DNA of 64,000 nucleotides from assembly GCA_905198155.1 (NCBI GenBank), contig CAJKBQ010000017.1:1-64000 (forward strand), written 5' to 3'. Position 1 is the stretch's first letter, and each line of letters begins with the position of its first letter. Origin of the DNA: an uncultured Eubacteriales bacterium (GTDB lineage Bacteria > Bacillota > Clostridia > Oscillospirales > Acutalibacteraceae). Below, piece after piece: positions 8,125-16,364 of the stretch. Position numbers and translations under genes: made by a program. Below the pieces are notes generated by a model. The model was given only the letters and a program-made list of their open reading frames with translations, searched no databases and was not told where the DNA came from.

Positions 8125-10248
8125 GACCTGCTCCGTCCGCTTCACAATCTCCGACTGCAAATCCGTGTTCAGATTGACAAAATAATCCGAAAATCCGCTC
8201 ACGCGCACGCGCAGACTGCGGTGCCGTTCGGGATGCTGCTGGGCGTCGCGCAGCTCGGCGGCGGACACATAGTTCAGCTGGAAATGCGTCCCGCCCATTC
8301 GGAAATACGATTCCATCAGCGCGATTAGCTTGGCAAACTGCGCATCGTCGCGCGCGATCTGTGCGTCCAGCAGGATGTTGGTCACGCTGGGGCCGGTGAG
8401 CACCGCGTCGGGGTCGCACGTCGCAACGGAACGCAGCAGCGCCGTCAATCCGGAGCGGTCTTTGCCGCCCGACTGGCCGATTCCGAATTGGGTCTGTTCC
8501 CCGGCAAACCGTCCGTCCGGCGTTGCGCCCATCGCGCGGCCGAAAAAGACATTGTGCGCGTTGTACCCGATCAGGTTGCCGAACAGCCATTTCCGGTGCA
8601 GGTAATTTTCCCCGGTGTTCCATCGGCGCAGACTGGCCATCAGCCGGTGCGCGCATTCGGTGGAATCCGCGTCCGCATTGCCGAAAAAGTGACCGTATTT
8701 CCCAATAGCAGTGTGCAGCTCCTCATATCCCGCCCAATTCGCGCGCAGCGCGTCGCGCAATTCGCGCATGGACACCCGTTTTTCGTTGTAAACAAATTGT
8801 TTCACAATTGCCAGACAGTCGATCGCATTCGGCAGCCCGATCAGCGGGCAAACAGCAAGATACCGGTCACCGCCGCCGCGCAGGATGCTTTTTGCATTGC
8901 GGATGCAGCCGCTCAGCAGCGAATTGCTGACCACATGGATGTCCCGGCTGCGGACGGTTTGCAGCCCGCCGCCGATGCGGTCGGCCTCGTCCAGGTCGTG
9001 ATCCAGTTCGGATTGGTAAATCGCGTAAAATGCATCGAAATCCGCCGCGTCGCAAACGTCGTCGCGCGCCATCGTCCGTTCCATCGGGCGCAGGATGTTC
9101 ACCATGTCGAACCCCAGCACCATGCCGCCGGGCAGCGCCAGTTCGTTGCACCCGATCATCGAGTATTCCACCGCTTCCGCAAACGGCAGCCCGGTGTAAG
9201 CCATCAGGCCGTGCAAACGCGGCGTATCGTTGACAAATGCAATGCGTTTGGCGCTGTCGTGCCGTTCGCAGTCCATCATGTATGCCATCACTTCGTGCGG
9301 CGTTTTTTCCGTCCAGCGCAGCGAAATCTGCGGAATCCATGTGGGCAACGCCATCAGCGCATCCACAATCAAACGGGAAAAATCGGTAAACCCGTCCGTC
9401 CCGTCCGGCAGCGTGCCGCCGACGCAGAAATGCGACTCGCCGCCGCGGTAAAACCGGTCGGACGAAATCGAAATGCGGGCCTGAAGCATCAGGAACAGCT
9501 CCTGTAAATACTCCGTTGCTTCTTCGGGCGTCAGTGTTCCGGCCGCAATGTCCGCGCGGTAATACGGCAGCAGGTAGCGGTCGATCAGGCCGATGCTGTC
9601 CGGGCAATAGCCGTAGCTGAAATACACGGCCAGCACGGCCTCGTAGAAAGTCGCGGCCGGTTCCTCCGGAATGCGGCGCAGCGCGTCGGCAAGCCGCAGC
9701 AGATTCGCGCGATAGTCGGCGCGATCCACCTGATCTGCCAACAATTCGGCGCGTTCGCTGCATTTTGCTGCATAATTGTCCATCGCGTCGCACAGCATTT
9801 CCTGCCCGTCCAGGAACCGCTGCGCCGCTGCATCGCCGGCGTGTGCCGCGCGGGACGCTGCGATTTTGGCGCGGACGCCCCGCAGTCCGGTGCGGACACG
9901 CGTCCCAAAATCGCCCACCGAGTGCTGCCACTCGAACGTCACCAGATTATCCACCGGCTGGTTGTAAAAAAAATGTTGCACCGCCCGGAAATTCGGGTGC
10001 CCGCCGCGGTGAAAAATATCGCCCTGGACGCTCCCGTCGAATTGAATTAACCCGGTGAAGGCCGATTCCGGCACGATCAGCGGCTCCTGGTTGCGGATGT
10101 ATTCGCACACGCGCTTGGCAGCCATTTCCTCCGGGTCCAAAAACAGGTCGGTTCGGTCATATTCCGTCGCAACGGGACGGACGTACATCTCGCCCGCGAC
10201 GGTGCGCGCTGTCAACTTTTCGATGCGTCCGCTGCATTTTGTCATCAT
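8122..10248 (-). CDS. Glycyl radical enzyme (pyruvate formate-lyase family), substrate unknown
   Basis: 708 aa, shorter than typical PFL or diol dehydratases (about 750-850). The glycyl radical loop is RVSGFSDYF with the radical glycine at residue 685. The active-site cysteine is C367 in MIGCNELALPGG, with E369 at C+2. This C-x-E pattern belongs to dehydratase/lyase-type members rather than true PFL, which has adjacent cysteines. It lies 10 nt after an SDR dehydrogenase on the same strand, suggesting one catabolic pathway, but no radical-SAM activase is present nearby. Its stop codon is the first three bases of a hairpin in array A. The reaction is not assigned. Confidence 0.88.
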   Translation of the reverse strand: MMTKCSGRIEKLTARTVAGEMYVRPVATEYDRTDLFLDPEEMAAKRVCEYIRNQEPLIVPESAFTGLIQFDGSVQGDIFHRGGHPNFRAVQHFFYNQPVDNLVTFEWQHSVGDFGTRVRTGLRGVRAKIAASRAAHAGDAAAQRFLDGQEMLCDAMDNYAAKCSERAELLADQVDRADYRANLLRLADALRRIPEEPAATFYEAVLAVYFSYGYCPDSIGLIDRYLLPYYRADIAAGTLTPEEATEYLQELFLMLQARISISSDRFYRGGESHFCVGGTLPDGTDGFTDFSRLIVDALMALPTWIPQISLRWTEKTPHEVMAYMMDCERHDSAKRIAFVNDTPRLHGLMAYTGLPFAEAVEYSMIGCNELALPGGMVLGFDMVNILRPMERTMARDDVCDAADFDAFYAIYQSELDHDLDEADRIGGGLQTVRSRDIHVVSNSLLSGCIRNAKSILRGGGDRYLAVCPLIGLPNAIDCLAIVKQFVYNEKRVSMRELRDALRANWAGYEELHTAIGKYGHFFGNADADSTECAHRLMASLRRWNTGENYLHRKWLFGNLIGYNAHNVFFGRAMGATPDGRFAGEQTQFGIGQSGGKDRSGLTALLRSVATCDPDAVLTGPSVTNILLDAQIARDDAQFAKLIALMESYFRMGGTHFQLNYVSAAELRDAQQHPERHRSLRVRVSGFSDYFVNLNTDLQSEIVKRTEQV

Positions 10249-10258
10249 ACACTCCTCC

Positions 10259-10996
10259 TTATCGCACGGCGTATGCGCCGTCCAGTATCACGGTTTCGCC
10301 GCAAACCATCTCCGCCGCCGGACTGAGCAGGTACAGGACACACTGCGCGACCTCTTCGGCCGACGCGTAGCGCCCGAACGGGATGCGGCTGTGCGCCATG
10401 GAGTCGCCCGGGTGCCAATGGTTCATTTCCGTTGCGACCGGCCCCGGCGCGATCCCGTTGATGACGATGCCGTCCGGCGCAAACATCCGGCCCCAGCCGC
10501 GCGTCAAGCCGGTCGCGGCGATTTTGGACGCGCCGTACGCGCCGTAAATTGGCTCCGCGCCAGCGACAGATGTGACATTCAATACATTCCCGCGGACACC
10601 GTGCGATTTCATATGCCGCACCGCCGCCTGCATCATGAAGAACACGCCGCTGACGTTGACGTCCATCACGCGCCGCCACTCGTCGGCCGTGGTGCGCAGC
10701 AATTCGTCGCGATCCCATTCACTGCGCTGCGCGAACAGCCCCGCATTGTTGACGACCATATCCAGCCCGCCGAGCTGCGCCGCCGCCCATTCGACCGTTT
10801 CGGCCGCGCCGCCCCAGTCGGCGGCGTCGTGGACGCGCGGAATCGCGCCGATTTCGGCGGCCGTTTGTGCCAATGTCTGTGAATTCCGCCCGGTAATCAC
10901 CACGCGGCACCCATTTTGAACCAGATTTTCTGCAATCGCCCGGCCGATACCGCGCGATGCGCCCGTGACCAGTGCCAAATTTCCCCGTAATTTCAT
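10259..10996 (-). CDS. Short-chain dehydrogenase/reductase
   Basis: 245-aa classical SDR. The NAD(P)-binding motif TGASRGIG is at residues 11-18, NNAG at 83-86, catalytic Ser143 in VTSVAG, and the Y-x-x-x-K pair at Y154/K158. The closing substrate-loop and C-terminal LSPAAEMVCGETVILDGAYAVR are standard. It likely oxidises or reduces a sugar- or polyol-derived alcohol. It is the first gene of an operon with the glycyl radical enzyme and is transcribed away from the AraC gene at 11159. FabG-like activity cannot be excluded from sequence, but the context argues for carbohydrate breakdown. Confidence 0.88.
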   Translation of the reverse strand: MKLRGNLALVTGASRGIGRAIAENLVQNGCRVVITGRNSQTLAQTAAEIGAIPRVHDAADWGGAAETVEWAAAQLGGLDMVVNNAGLFAQRSEWDRDELLRTTADEWRRVMDVNVSGVFFMMQAAVRHMKSHGVRGNVLNVTSVAGAEPIYGAYGASKIAATGLTRGWGRMFAPDGIVINGIAPGPVATEMNHWHPGDSMAHSRIPFGRYASAEEVAQCVLYLLSPAAEMVCGETVILDGAYAVR

Positions 10997-11098
10997 GATT
11001 TGCTCCTTTCGGCGATTTCTTTTTTATATTATAGCACAGGTTCGCGGAATGCACCATGATTCAAGGGGAAATGATTTGCAATTTTCGGCGAAAAGGAC

Positions 11099-11127
11099 TT
11101 GCAATTTTTGCGGAATTGTGCGATAAT
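11099..11127 (+). promoter_or_regulatory. Promoter for the AraC gene at 11159
   Basis: TTGCAA (11099-11104), a 17-nt spacer and GATAAT (11122-11127). A TATAAT-like -10 for the divergent SDR operon is visible on the other strand at about 11028-11033 (minus-strand CTATAATAT). Confidence 0.6.
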
Positions 11128-11158
11128 AAATTCAGACCATTGCAAAGGAGCGAACGGC

Positions 11159-11944
11159 ATGGCACTGGAATTCATCGGGCAGCCGCTGGGCGAAACACGG
11201 GTATTCGACGATACGTTGACAAAATGTCATCCTTATGTTGCTGAAAAGCCCCGAAATCACGACAGCTTATTTTATGTGACCGCCGGCGCGCTGCGCTATA
11301 CATGCGGCGAAACGTGCGCCGTCATCCCGCAGGGCGGGGTCGGATACATCGGCAAAGGCGCCGCCGACACCAGCGCGGCCGACGGCGACGCCGTGTCATA
11401 CATTGCCATCAATTTCTGCATCGACCGCAGCGAAACGTCGCACACTCCGGCGCTGCCGTTTCCGGTGCGCTGCGACGACGACAGCTGCGACTATGGGACG
11501 CTGTTTGCGGATGCGCTGCGCGCCGATCAGCTGCGCGAGCCGGGCGGAGCGCTCGAACGCGACGGGCTGATCCTGCAAATCATCGGCCGATTGTACCGCG
11601 CCTACCGCCTGCCGGAACCGCAGCGGCGGCTGCTGCGGCGGGTCGCGCCGGCGGTGCAGTTACTGCGGACGGACTGCGCGTCGCCCGCGCTGACGGTGGA
11701 TACACTGGCGCAGTCGTGCGCCATGAGCGCGCGGCAGTTCCGGACGGTGTTCCGCGCGGCGTACGGCGTGCCGCCGCACCGGTATTTGCAGGAATTTCGG
11801 CTCCAAAAAGCGGCACTTCTGCTGCGGAGTACGACCAAATCGGTGACAGCTATCGCCGAAGCGTGCGGATTTTCCGATATTTACAGTTTCAGTCACAGCT
11901 ACAAGGCGCGGTTTGGGCGGTCGCCGCTGGCGGAACGGGGATAA
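11159..11944 (+). CDS. AraC family transcriptional regulator
   Basis: 261 aa with an N-terminal cupin-like sensor half (CGETCAVIPQGGVGYI) and a C-terminal double helix-turn-helix: DTLAQSCAMSARQFRTVF and VTAIAEACGFSDIYSFS, then FGRSPLAER. The ATG at 11159 is preceded by AAAGGAG, which favours it over an upstream in-frame ATG. It is divergent from the SDR/glycyl radical operon and therefore its probable activator. The inducer is unknown. Confidence 0.88.
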   Translation: MALEFIGQPLGETRVFDDTLTKCHPYVAEKPRNHDSLFYVTAGALRYTCGETCAVIPQGGVGYIGKGAADTSAADGDAVSYIAINFCIDRSETSHTPALPFPVRCDDDSCDYGTLFADALRADQLREPGGALERDGLILQIIGRLYRAYRLPEPQRRLLRRVAPAVQLLRTDCASPALTVDTLAQSCAMSARQFRTVFRAAYGVPPHRYLQEFRLQKAALLLRSTTKSVTAIAEACGFSDIYSFSHSYKARFGRSPLAERG

Positions 11945-12023
11945 TGCCCATCCGTTTGGTTGGTTCTGCCAATATAGGCATTTTTGACCGCAAACACGCG
12001 GCAAATCGAAAGGAGAACGGCCG

Positions 12024-12830
12024 ATGTACTATCTGAATCCGCTGGGCAACCGGGACCCGGTGGTGCTTCACGGAACAAATGACGCGTTTTCGGAGCATTT
12101 TCACAGCAACTTTGAACTTGTATTCATCGACGCGGGGGAACGGATTGTTGAAATCGATGGGCAGACATACCGGGAACCGATGGGATCGCTGACGGTCATT
12201 TTTCCGTTTCAGCTGCACCGTTTTTCCGGCGGCGGCGGCCGATGCGCCTGGATTGGGATTCATCCGGAAGCGTTGTTCGCACACACGGATGTTTTGTTCG
12301 GGAAAAAGCCCGCACATCCGGTCATTCGGGCATCGGAGCTTCCCGAACGCGCGCAGGTGCTGACGAAAATGCTGATGTCCGGGGCAGTCACGGACAAAAT
12401 CGAACTGAATGCTTTGACCGTCGCGCTTTTTTGCGAAATCTCGGCCGTGCTCCGGCCGGAAACCCGGCAGGACAGTTCGATCGGATCCGATATATTCCCG
12501 CTGATTTCCAAGCATTTGTGCGAAAGCGATTTCACGCAGCAGAAACTGGCGCGAATGACCGGCATCGGCGAACGAATGCTGTACAATTTTTTTACCAAAA
12601 ACTTCGGCATGAGCTTCAGCGCTTTCATCCGGAAATACCGCATCGATACTGCGGCGCAGCTGCTCCGCAGCGGGAAACGCGTGCGCATCACCGACCTGGC
12701 GTATGACTGCGGATTTTCGAGCATCCGCACGTTTAACCGCTGCTTTCAGGCGGAATATCGGATGAGTCCGGTCGAATATTCAAAAAATGACCGGCAGCCG
12801 GACAGCTTTTGGCTATCCGAAAAGCGATAA
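12024..12830 (+). CDS. AraC family transcriptional regulator
   Basis: 268 aa. The cupin-type N-terminal domain has HFHSNFELVFIDAG and FPFQLHRFSG. The C-terminal HTH pair is QKLARMTGIGERMLYNFF and ITDLAYDCGFSSIRTFNRCFQ with MSPVEY. AAAGGAG lies about 9 nt before the start. It lies 79 nt after another AraC gene and directly upstream of the GH130 gene, so it probably regulates that gene or the following beta-helix gene. A terminator follows at 12841-12876. Confidence 0.87.
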   Translation: MYYLNPLGNRDPVVLHGTNDAFSEHFHSNFELVFIDAGERIVEIDGQTYREPMGSLTVIFPFQLHRFSGGGGRCAWIGIHPEALFAHTDVLFGKKPAHPVIRASELPERAQVLTKMLMSGAVTDKIELNALTVALFCEISAVLRPETRQDSSIGSDIFPLISKHLCESDFTQQKLARMTGIGERMLYNFFTKNFGMSFSAFIRKYRIDTAAQLLRSGKRVRITDLAYDCGFSSIRTFNRCFQAEYRMSPVEYSKNDRQPDSFWLSEKR

Positions 12831-12840
12831 ATCTGCTATA

Positions 12841-12876
12841 ATATCCTTGCGTCAGTTGGCGCAAGGATATTTTTTT
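12841..12876 (+). terminator. Intrinsic terminator after the AraC gene
   Basis: An 11-bp perfect stem ATATCCTTGCG/CGCAAGGATAT with an 8-nt loop and a T6 run. It ends 15 nt before the GH130 gene, so it could also act as an attenuator in that gene's leader. Confidence 0.88.
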
Positions 12877-12890
12877 ACGGAGGTGCGGTA

Positions 12891-13859
12891 ATGATTCAAC
12901 ATACGCTCCCGGAATCTTTTGCATTCATCAATCGATTCCGAAAATACGAAAAGAACCCGATTTTGCGTCCCTGCCCGGGCACACCGGGTGCCGATTGCGT
13001 CTTCAATCCCGGTGCGGCGGTATCGCCCGACGGCAAAACCGTCATGATGCTGTGCCGCTGCATTGATTTCAGTGATCGGGCAGCCGGAAACAACTGGAGT
13101 GTCTCGACGCTGACCTGGGCAAGAAGTACGGACGGACTGCATTTTCAGCTGGATGAAACACCGTTCCTGAAGCCGGACGAAACCGACCCGTACAAAGGCG
13201 GGTTCGAAGACCCGCGGCTGGTGTGGCTCCCCGACGAAAAATGCTATATGCTGACCTACACCGGCGTGTATGATGCGCACCATACCCCCGGAATGGCGGC
13301 GTTGTCCGCCGACCTGGAACACTGGGATTTCCTCGGCGAAGTCTTTCCGGCACGGGCGGCGGCGGTCACGGATCGACGCATTCAGGGAAAATACTACGCG
13401 TATTACGGGAATTCCGGCGTCGAACTCGCGTGGTCCGACGACCTCCGGGTATGGCACACGGACAGCACGCCCGTGCTCCGACCGCGCGCGGGGTACTTTG
13501 ACGCAATCCTCTGCGAACCGGCATGCGCGCCGCTGATCTCGGCAGACGGCATTCTGCTCATTTACAACGGCGCCGCCGGGCTTGATTACAAGGCGAAGCT
13601 GTCGCGCGGCGTCTATCGTTTCCGCGAACGGGTCGATGATCCCTGTTATTCGATCGGCTGGGCGCTGTTCGACCGGAACGACCCGCGGCGATTGATCGCA
13701 CGGGCAGAAAAACCGTTCATTTTCCCGGAACACGCGTATGAACTTTACGGAATCGCCGAATACACAACGTTCGGGGAAGGCATGGTCACATTTGGCGGGA
13801 AACATTTCCTGTACTATGGCTGTTCCGATACGCGGATCGCCGCCGCAATTGCCGACTGA
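12891..13859 (+). CDS. GH130 family glycoside phosphorylase/hydrolase (beta-mannoside type)
   Basis: 322 aa. The five-bladed beta-propeller family GH130 is recognised by the N-terminal NPGAAV and the hallmark GGFEDPRL at residues 103-110. It also has the blade motifs DGKTVMMLCRCIDFS and GWALFDRNDP with a late PEHAYELYG. Known members phosphorolyse or hydrolyse beta-1,4- or beta-1,2-mannosides in the cytoplasm; no signal peptide is present, in line with this. The start is preceded by ACGGAGG. Which mannoside is used cannot be read from the sequence. Confidence 0.87.
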   Translation: MIQHTLPESFAFINRFRKYEKNPILRPCPGTPGADCVFNPGAAVSPDGKTVMMLCRCIDFSDRAAGNNWSVSTLTWARSTDGLHFQLDETPFLKPDETDPYKGGFEDPRLVWLPDEKCYMLTYTGVYDAHHTPGMAALSADLEHWDFLGEVFPARAAAVTDRRIQGKYYAYYGNSGVELAWSDDLRVWHTDSTPVLRPRAGYFDAILCEPACAPLISADGILLIYNGAAGLDYKAKLSRGVYRFRERVDDPCYSIGWALFDRNDPRRLIARAEKPFIFPEHAYELYGIAEYTTFGEGMVTFGGKHFLYYGCSDTRIAAAIAD

Positions 13860-13923
13860 GTCCTGCACACAATTGTTAAATTCCCATAGTCGAATTTCTC
13901 CATATTCCAGTCGAATAAATCCA

Positions 13924-13974
13924 TTCGCATTTCTGATATCTTCTGATATAATAACTTCAATCTCAATATCAGAA
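13924..13974 (+). promoter_or_regulatory. Promoter with an operator-like palindrome for the beta-helix gene
   Basis: TTCGCA (13924-13929), a 17-nt spacer and TATAAT (13947-13952). TTCTGATAT (13941-13949) and ATATCAGAA (13966-13974) form an inverted repeat around the start site. TCTGATAT also occurs in direct repeat at 13932-13939. This looks like a repressor or activator site. Confidence 0.6.
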
Positions 13975-13988
13975 GGAAGGATTTTTCT

Positions 13989-15026
13989 ATGATTTACGAT
14001 GGTTCCCTGCGCGATTTTCCGCGCCGTCCCGGCGAAACCGACGATGCCCCGCGGTTCCGGCGCGCGATTGACGCGTGCCCAAACGGCGTGCTGGCCGTCC
14101 CGCGCGGCGAATATCTCATCGCCTCACCGCTGTTCATCCGCAACCGCTGTTCACTGGATCTGCACCCCGCCGCCGTGCTGCGCGCTGTTGCGCCGATGGC
14201 ATTCGTCCTGACGTACGACGGCGGCGAATCGTTTCGCAACCTGATCGTGGACGGCGACCCGCTGAACGTTTTTCTGCGCGGCGGCGACATCGACGGCGCC
14301 GGACTGGCCAGCTGCCTGGCGGTATACAATTACCATCATTTTACACTGTCAAACATGGTGCTGCACAACGGCGCAAAATATGGCTTCTGCACCAGCAGCC
14401 GCGGCGGATTCGGCTACGAATTGATGGCAACGCACGTTTACGCCAAATGCACCATGCCCGGTCTGGCGGGGAATGTTGGCTTTTACACCGATTTGTGCGA
14501 CAGCCACTACACCGACTGCATCGTGGTCGATTACACCACCGGATTCGGCGTGTACGGCAGTGCCAACCGCTTCACGCGGTGCCATGTGTGGGGCGGGATC
14601 GTGCCGCCGCAAGGCATCACGCAGGAGGACTGGATGTGCACCTACCGCGCGCGGCGCTTCAACCCGGAGAGTGACCCGGCGACCTGGCGCGCCGAATCGC
14701 TGCCGGAGATGCTGATCGATTCCATCTGCTTCGACGTCCGCGGCGGCGGCAACACGTTCGACGGCTGCTTTGCTGACACCGGCGAAACCGGCTTCCGGAT
14801 CGACGGCGTCACATTCCTGACCGGATGCCATGTGTTCAACAATTACCGCTTCGGGATGGATCATATGTTGGCAATCGATCATCAAAGCGGACGGCTGACT
14901 GTGTCGCACTGCCACTTTGACGCGTGGTGCACACCACACCCGACGCTCTACCGCGCCGCCGACGAGGCAGCACTGACCGTCCGGGACAGCGTTGCTGCCA
15001 AATTCCCGGACGCTTTCCCAGTATAA
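13989..15026 (+). CDS. Right-handed beta-helix (pectate-lyase-like) protein, function unknown
   Basis: 345 aa. The N-terminus has the pectate-lyase-superfamily pattern (GETDDAPRFRRAIDACPNGVLAVPRGEY), then an array of short beta-helix rungs (FTLSNMVLHNGAKYGF, NTFDGCFADTGETGF, LTGCHVFNNYRFG). No signal peptide is present, so it is probably cytoplasmic. Family members are lyases or hydrolases of pectin-like or other polysaccharides, but I see no decisive catalytic residues. It follows the GH130 gene with its own promoter and terminator. The substrate is unknown. Confidence 0.7.
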   Translation: MIYDGSLRDFPRRPGETDDAPRFRRAIDACPNGVLAVPRGEYLIASPLFIRNRCSLDLHPAAVLRAVAPMAFVLTYDGGESFRNLIVDGDPLNVFLRGGDIDGAGLASCLAVYNYHHFTLSNMVLHNGAKYGFCTSSRGGFGYELMATHVYAKCTMPGLAGNVGFYTDLCDSHYTDCIVVDYTTGFGVYGSANRFTRCHVWGGIVPPQGITQEDWMCTYRARRFNPESDPATWRAESLPEMLIDSICFDVRGGGNTFDGCFADTGETGFRIDGVTFLTGCHVFNNYRFGMDHMLAIDHQSGRLTVSHCHFDAWCTPHPTLYRAADEAALTVRDSVAAKFPDAFPV

Positions 15027-15040
15027 CTGCGCATCTCCCA

Positions 15041-15072
15041 ATGCCGTACCCGCTTGGTGCGGCATTTTTTTC
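15041..15072 (+). terminator. Terminator of the beta-helix gene
   Basis: ATGCCG/CGGCAT with an inner G-C-rich loop, followed by a T7 run. Confidence 0.82.
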
Positions 15073-15076
15073 GCGC

Positions 15077-15115
15077 AAAAAAACGGGCGCGCCGCAATCG
15101 CTTGCAGCACGCCCG
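15077..15115 (-). terminator. Terminator of the rplJ-rplL operon
   Basis: On the minus strand a CGGGCG/CGCCCG stem is followed by T7, 21 nt past the rplL stop. Confidence 0.8.
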
Positions 15116-15136
15116 AAAAGGGGGTGACGAATTGAA

Positions 15137-15511
15137 TTACTTCAGCTCAACCTCGGCGCCGGCATCGGTCAGCTTGGTCTTCATCGCTTCGGCATCGTCT
15201 TTGCCAACCGCTTCTTTCACGGTCTTCGGCGCGTTGTCAACCAGCTCTTTGGCTTCTTTCAGGCCCAGGCCGGTGATTTCGCGGACAGCTTTGATGACGG
15301 CGATCTTGTTCGGGCCGACAGCTTTCAGCACCACGTCGAAATCGGTCTTTTCCACCGCAGCCGTAGCTTCCGCAGCCGGAGCAGCCGCCACAGCCACCGG
15401 AGCAGCCGCGGACACGCCGAATTCTTCTTCGATCGCTTTGACCAGTTCGCTCAGCTCGAGCACGGTCAGCGCTTTGACTTCTTCAATGATGTTCGTAATT
15501 TTCTCAGACAT
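15137..15511 (-). CDS. rplL: 50S ribosomal protein L7/L12
   Basis: 124 aa. The N-terminal dimerisation helix pair (IIEEVKALTVLELSELVKAI) is joined by an Ala-rich hinge to the C-terminal domain KTDFDVVLKAVGPNKIAVIK..REITGLGLKEAKELVDNAP. It forms the ribosomal stalk with L10 and recruits translation GTPases. It follows rplJ by 41 nt. Confidence 0.97.
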   Translation of the reverse strand: MSEKITNIIEEVKALTVLELSELVKAIEEEFGVSAAAPVAVAAAPAAEATAAVEKTDFDVVLKAVGPNKIAVIKAVREITGLGLKEAKELVDNAPKTVKEAVGKDDAEAMKTKLTDAGAEVELK

Positions 15512-15552
15512 CGTGGATTCCCTCCATTAATAAGTTATTTTTGGATTTTGAA

Positions 15553-16095
15553 TTATTCTGCCGCTTCTGCGGGGGCAGCTTCCTCGGCCGGTGCAGCGCC
15601 TTCGCTCTGCTTTTCGACGATCGCGTTCAGCGCAACCGCCAGGCCGGTGATGGTGGCGTTCATCGCGCCGAGCACCATCGCAATGAGCACTTCGCGGCTC
15701 GGCAGCTTCGCAAGGTCGTTGACCTCGTCAACGGAAAGCACTTTCCCGTCTGCGAAACCGGACTTCACCTCAAAGGTTTTGCTGTCCTTCGCATATTTGC
15801 AAAGGATGCGGGCGGCCGCAGAGTAATCCTCTTTGCTGGTCGCCAAAGCGGTCGTGCCTTCGAGTACGGAATCGAGCGCACCCAGACCCGCGTCGTCGAT
15901 CGCGCGTTTGAGCAGCGTGTTTTTAATCACGCCATACTGAACGCCCGCCTCGCGCAGTTCCCGGCGCAGCTTGGTGTCGTCCTCCACGGTGATCCCGCTG
16001 TAATTCACGAGCACACCGGCCACGGCGCCTTTCAGCTGTTCCGCGATCCCTGCGACCACTTGCTTCTTCTGTTCCAGAATTTTCTGACTTGGCAA
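15553..16095 (-). CDS. rplJ: 50S ribosomal protein L10
   Basis: 180 aa. The rRNA-binding N-terminal domain includes GVLVNYSGITVEDDTKLRRELREAG and YGVIKNTLLKRAI, and a C-terminal helix for L7/L12 binding follows (AVALNAIVEKQ). It is behind a long leader with an attenuator hairpin (16128-16157), matching the autogenous L10(L12)4 control known in Bacillota. Confidence 0.96.
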   Translation of the reverse strand: MPSQKILEQKKQVVAGIAEQLKGAVAGVLVNYSGITVEDDTKLRRELREAGVQYGVIKNTLLKRAIDDAGLGALDSVLEGTTALATSKEDYSAAARILCKYAKDSKTFEVKSGFADGKVLSVDEVNDLAKLPSREVLIAMVLGAMNATITGLAVALNAIVEKQSEGAAPAEEAAPAEAAE

Positions 16096-16127
16096 TTCAA
16101 TTCACCTCCGACAAACATTTCGGATGC

Positions 16128-16157
16128 AAAAAAGCCCTCCCCGATACCGGGAAGGGC
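16128..16157 (-). terminator. Attenuator hairpin in the L10 leader
   Basis: On the minus strand GCCCTTCCCGG-TAT-CGGGGAGGGC is followed by T6, 33 nt before the rplJ start codon and downstream of its own promoter. A terminator between promoter and gene indicates transcription attenuation. In Bacillus subtilis the L10-L12 complex controls such an rplJ leader. Confidence 0.8.
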
Positions 16158-16270
16158 GAAAACGTCAACACGCACACCGCGCAGCGGCGGGGCAATCGGT
16201 TCGCGCTTCCTCGGCAGGCCGACGACACGCGTCGTTACGCTTTTTGCACCTGCTGTCTATGGAAAACAGC
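16128..16270 (-). ncRNA. Ribosomal protein L10 leader RNA
   Basis: The roughly 175-nt 5' UTR between the promoter at 16277-16305 and rplJ is the expected place and size for an L10 leader. It carries a terminator at its 3' end. I did not resolve the kink-turn and L10-binding loops base by base. Confidence 0.7.
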
Positions 16271-16276
16271 CTTATT

Positions 16277-16305
16277 ATTATAACACGCATCGCGTGCGTT
16301 GTCAA
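16277..16305 (-). promoter_or_regulatory. Strong sigma-A promoter for rplJ-rplL
   Basis: On the minus strand TTGACA (16300-16305), a 17-nt spacer and TATAAT (16277-16282) match the consensus exactly. Confidence 0.9.
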
Positions 16306-16364
16306 GCGGATTCGCGCAAATTCCGAAAAATCCGCGCAAAAACCGCACGCACCGCGCCGCAAAC

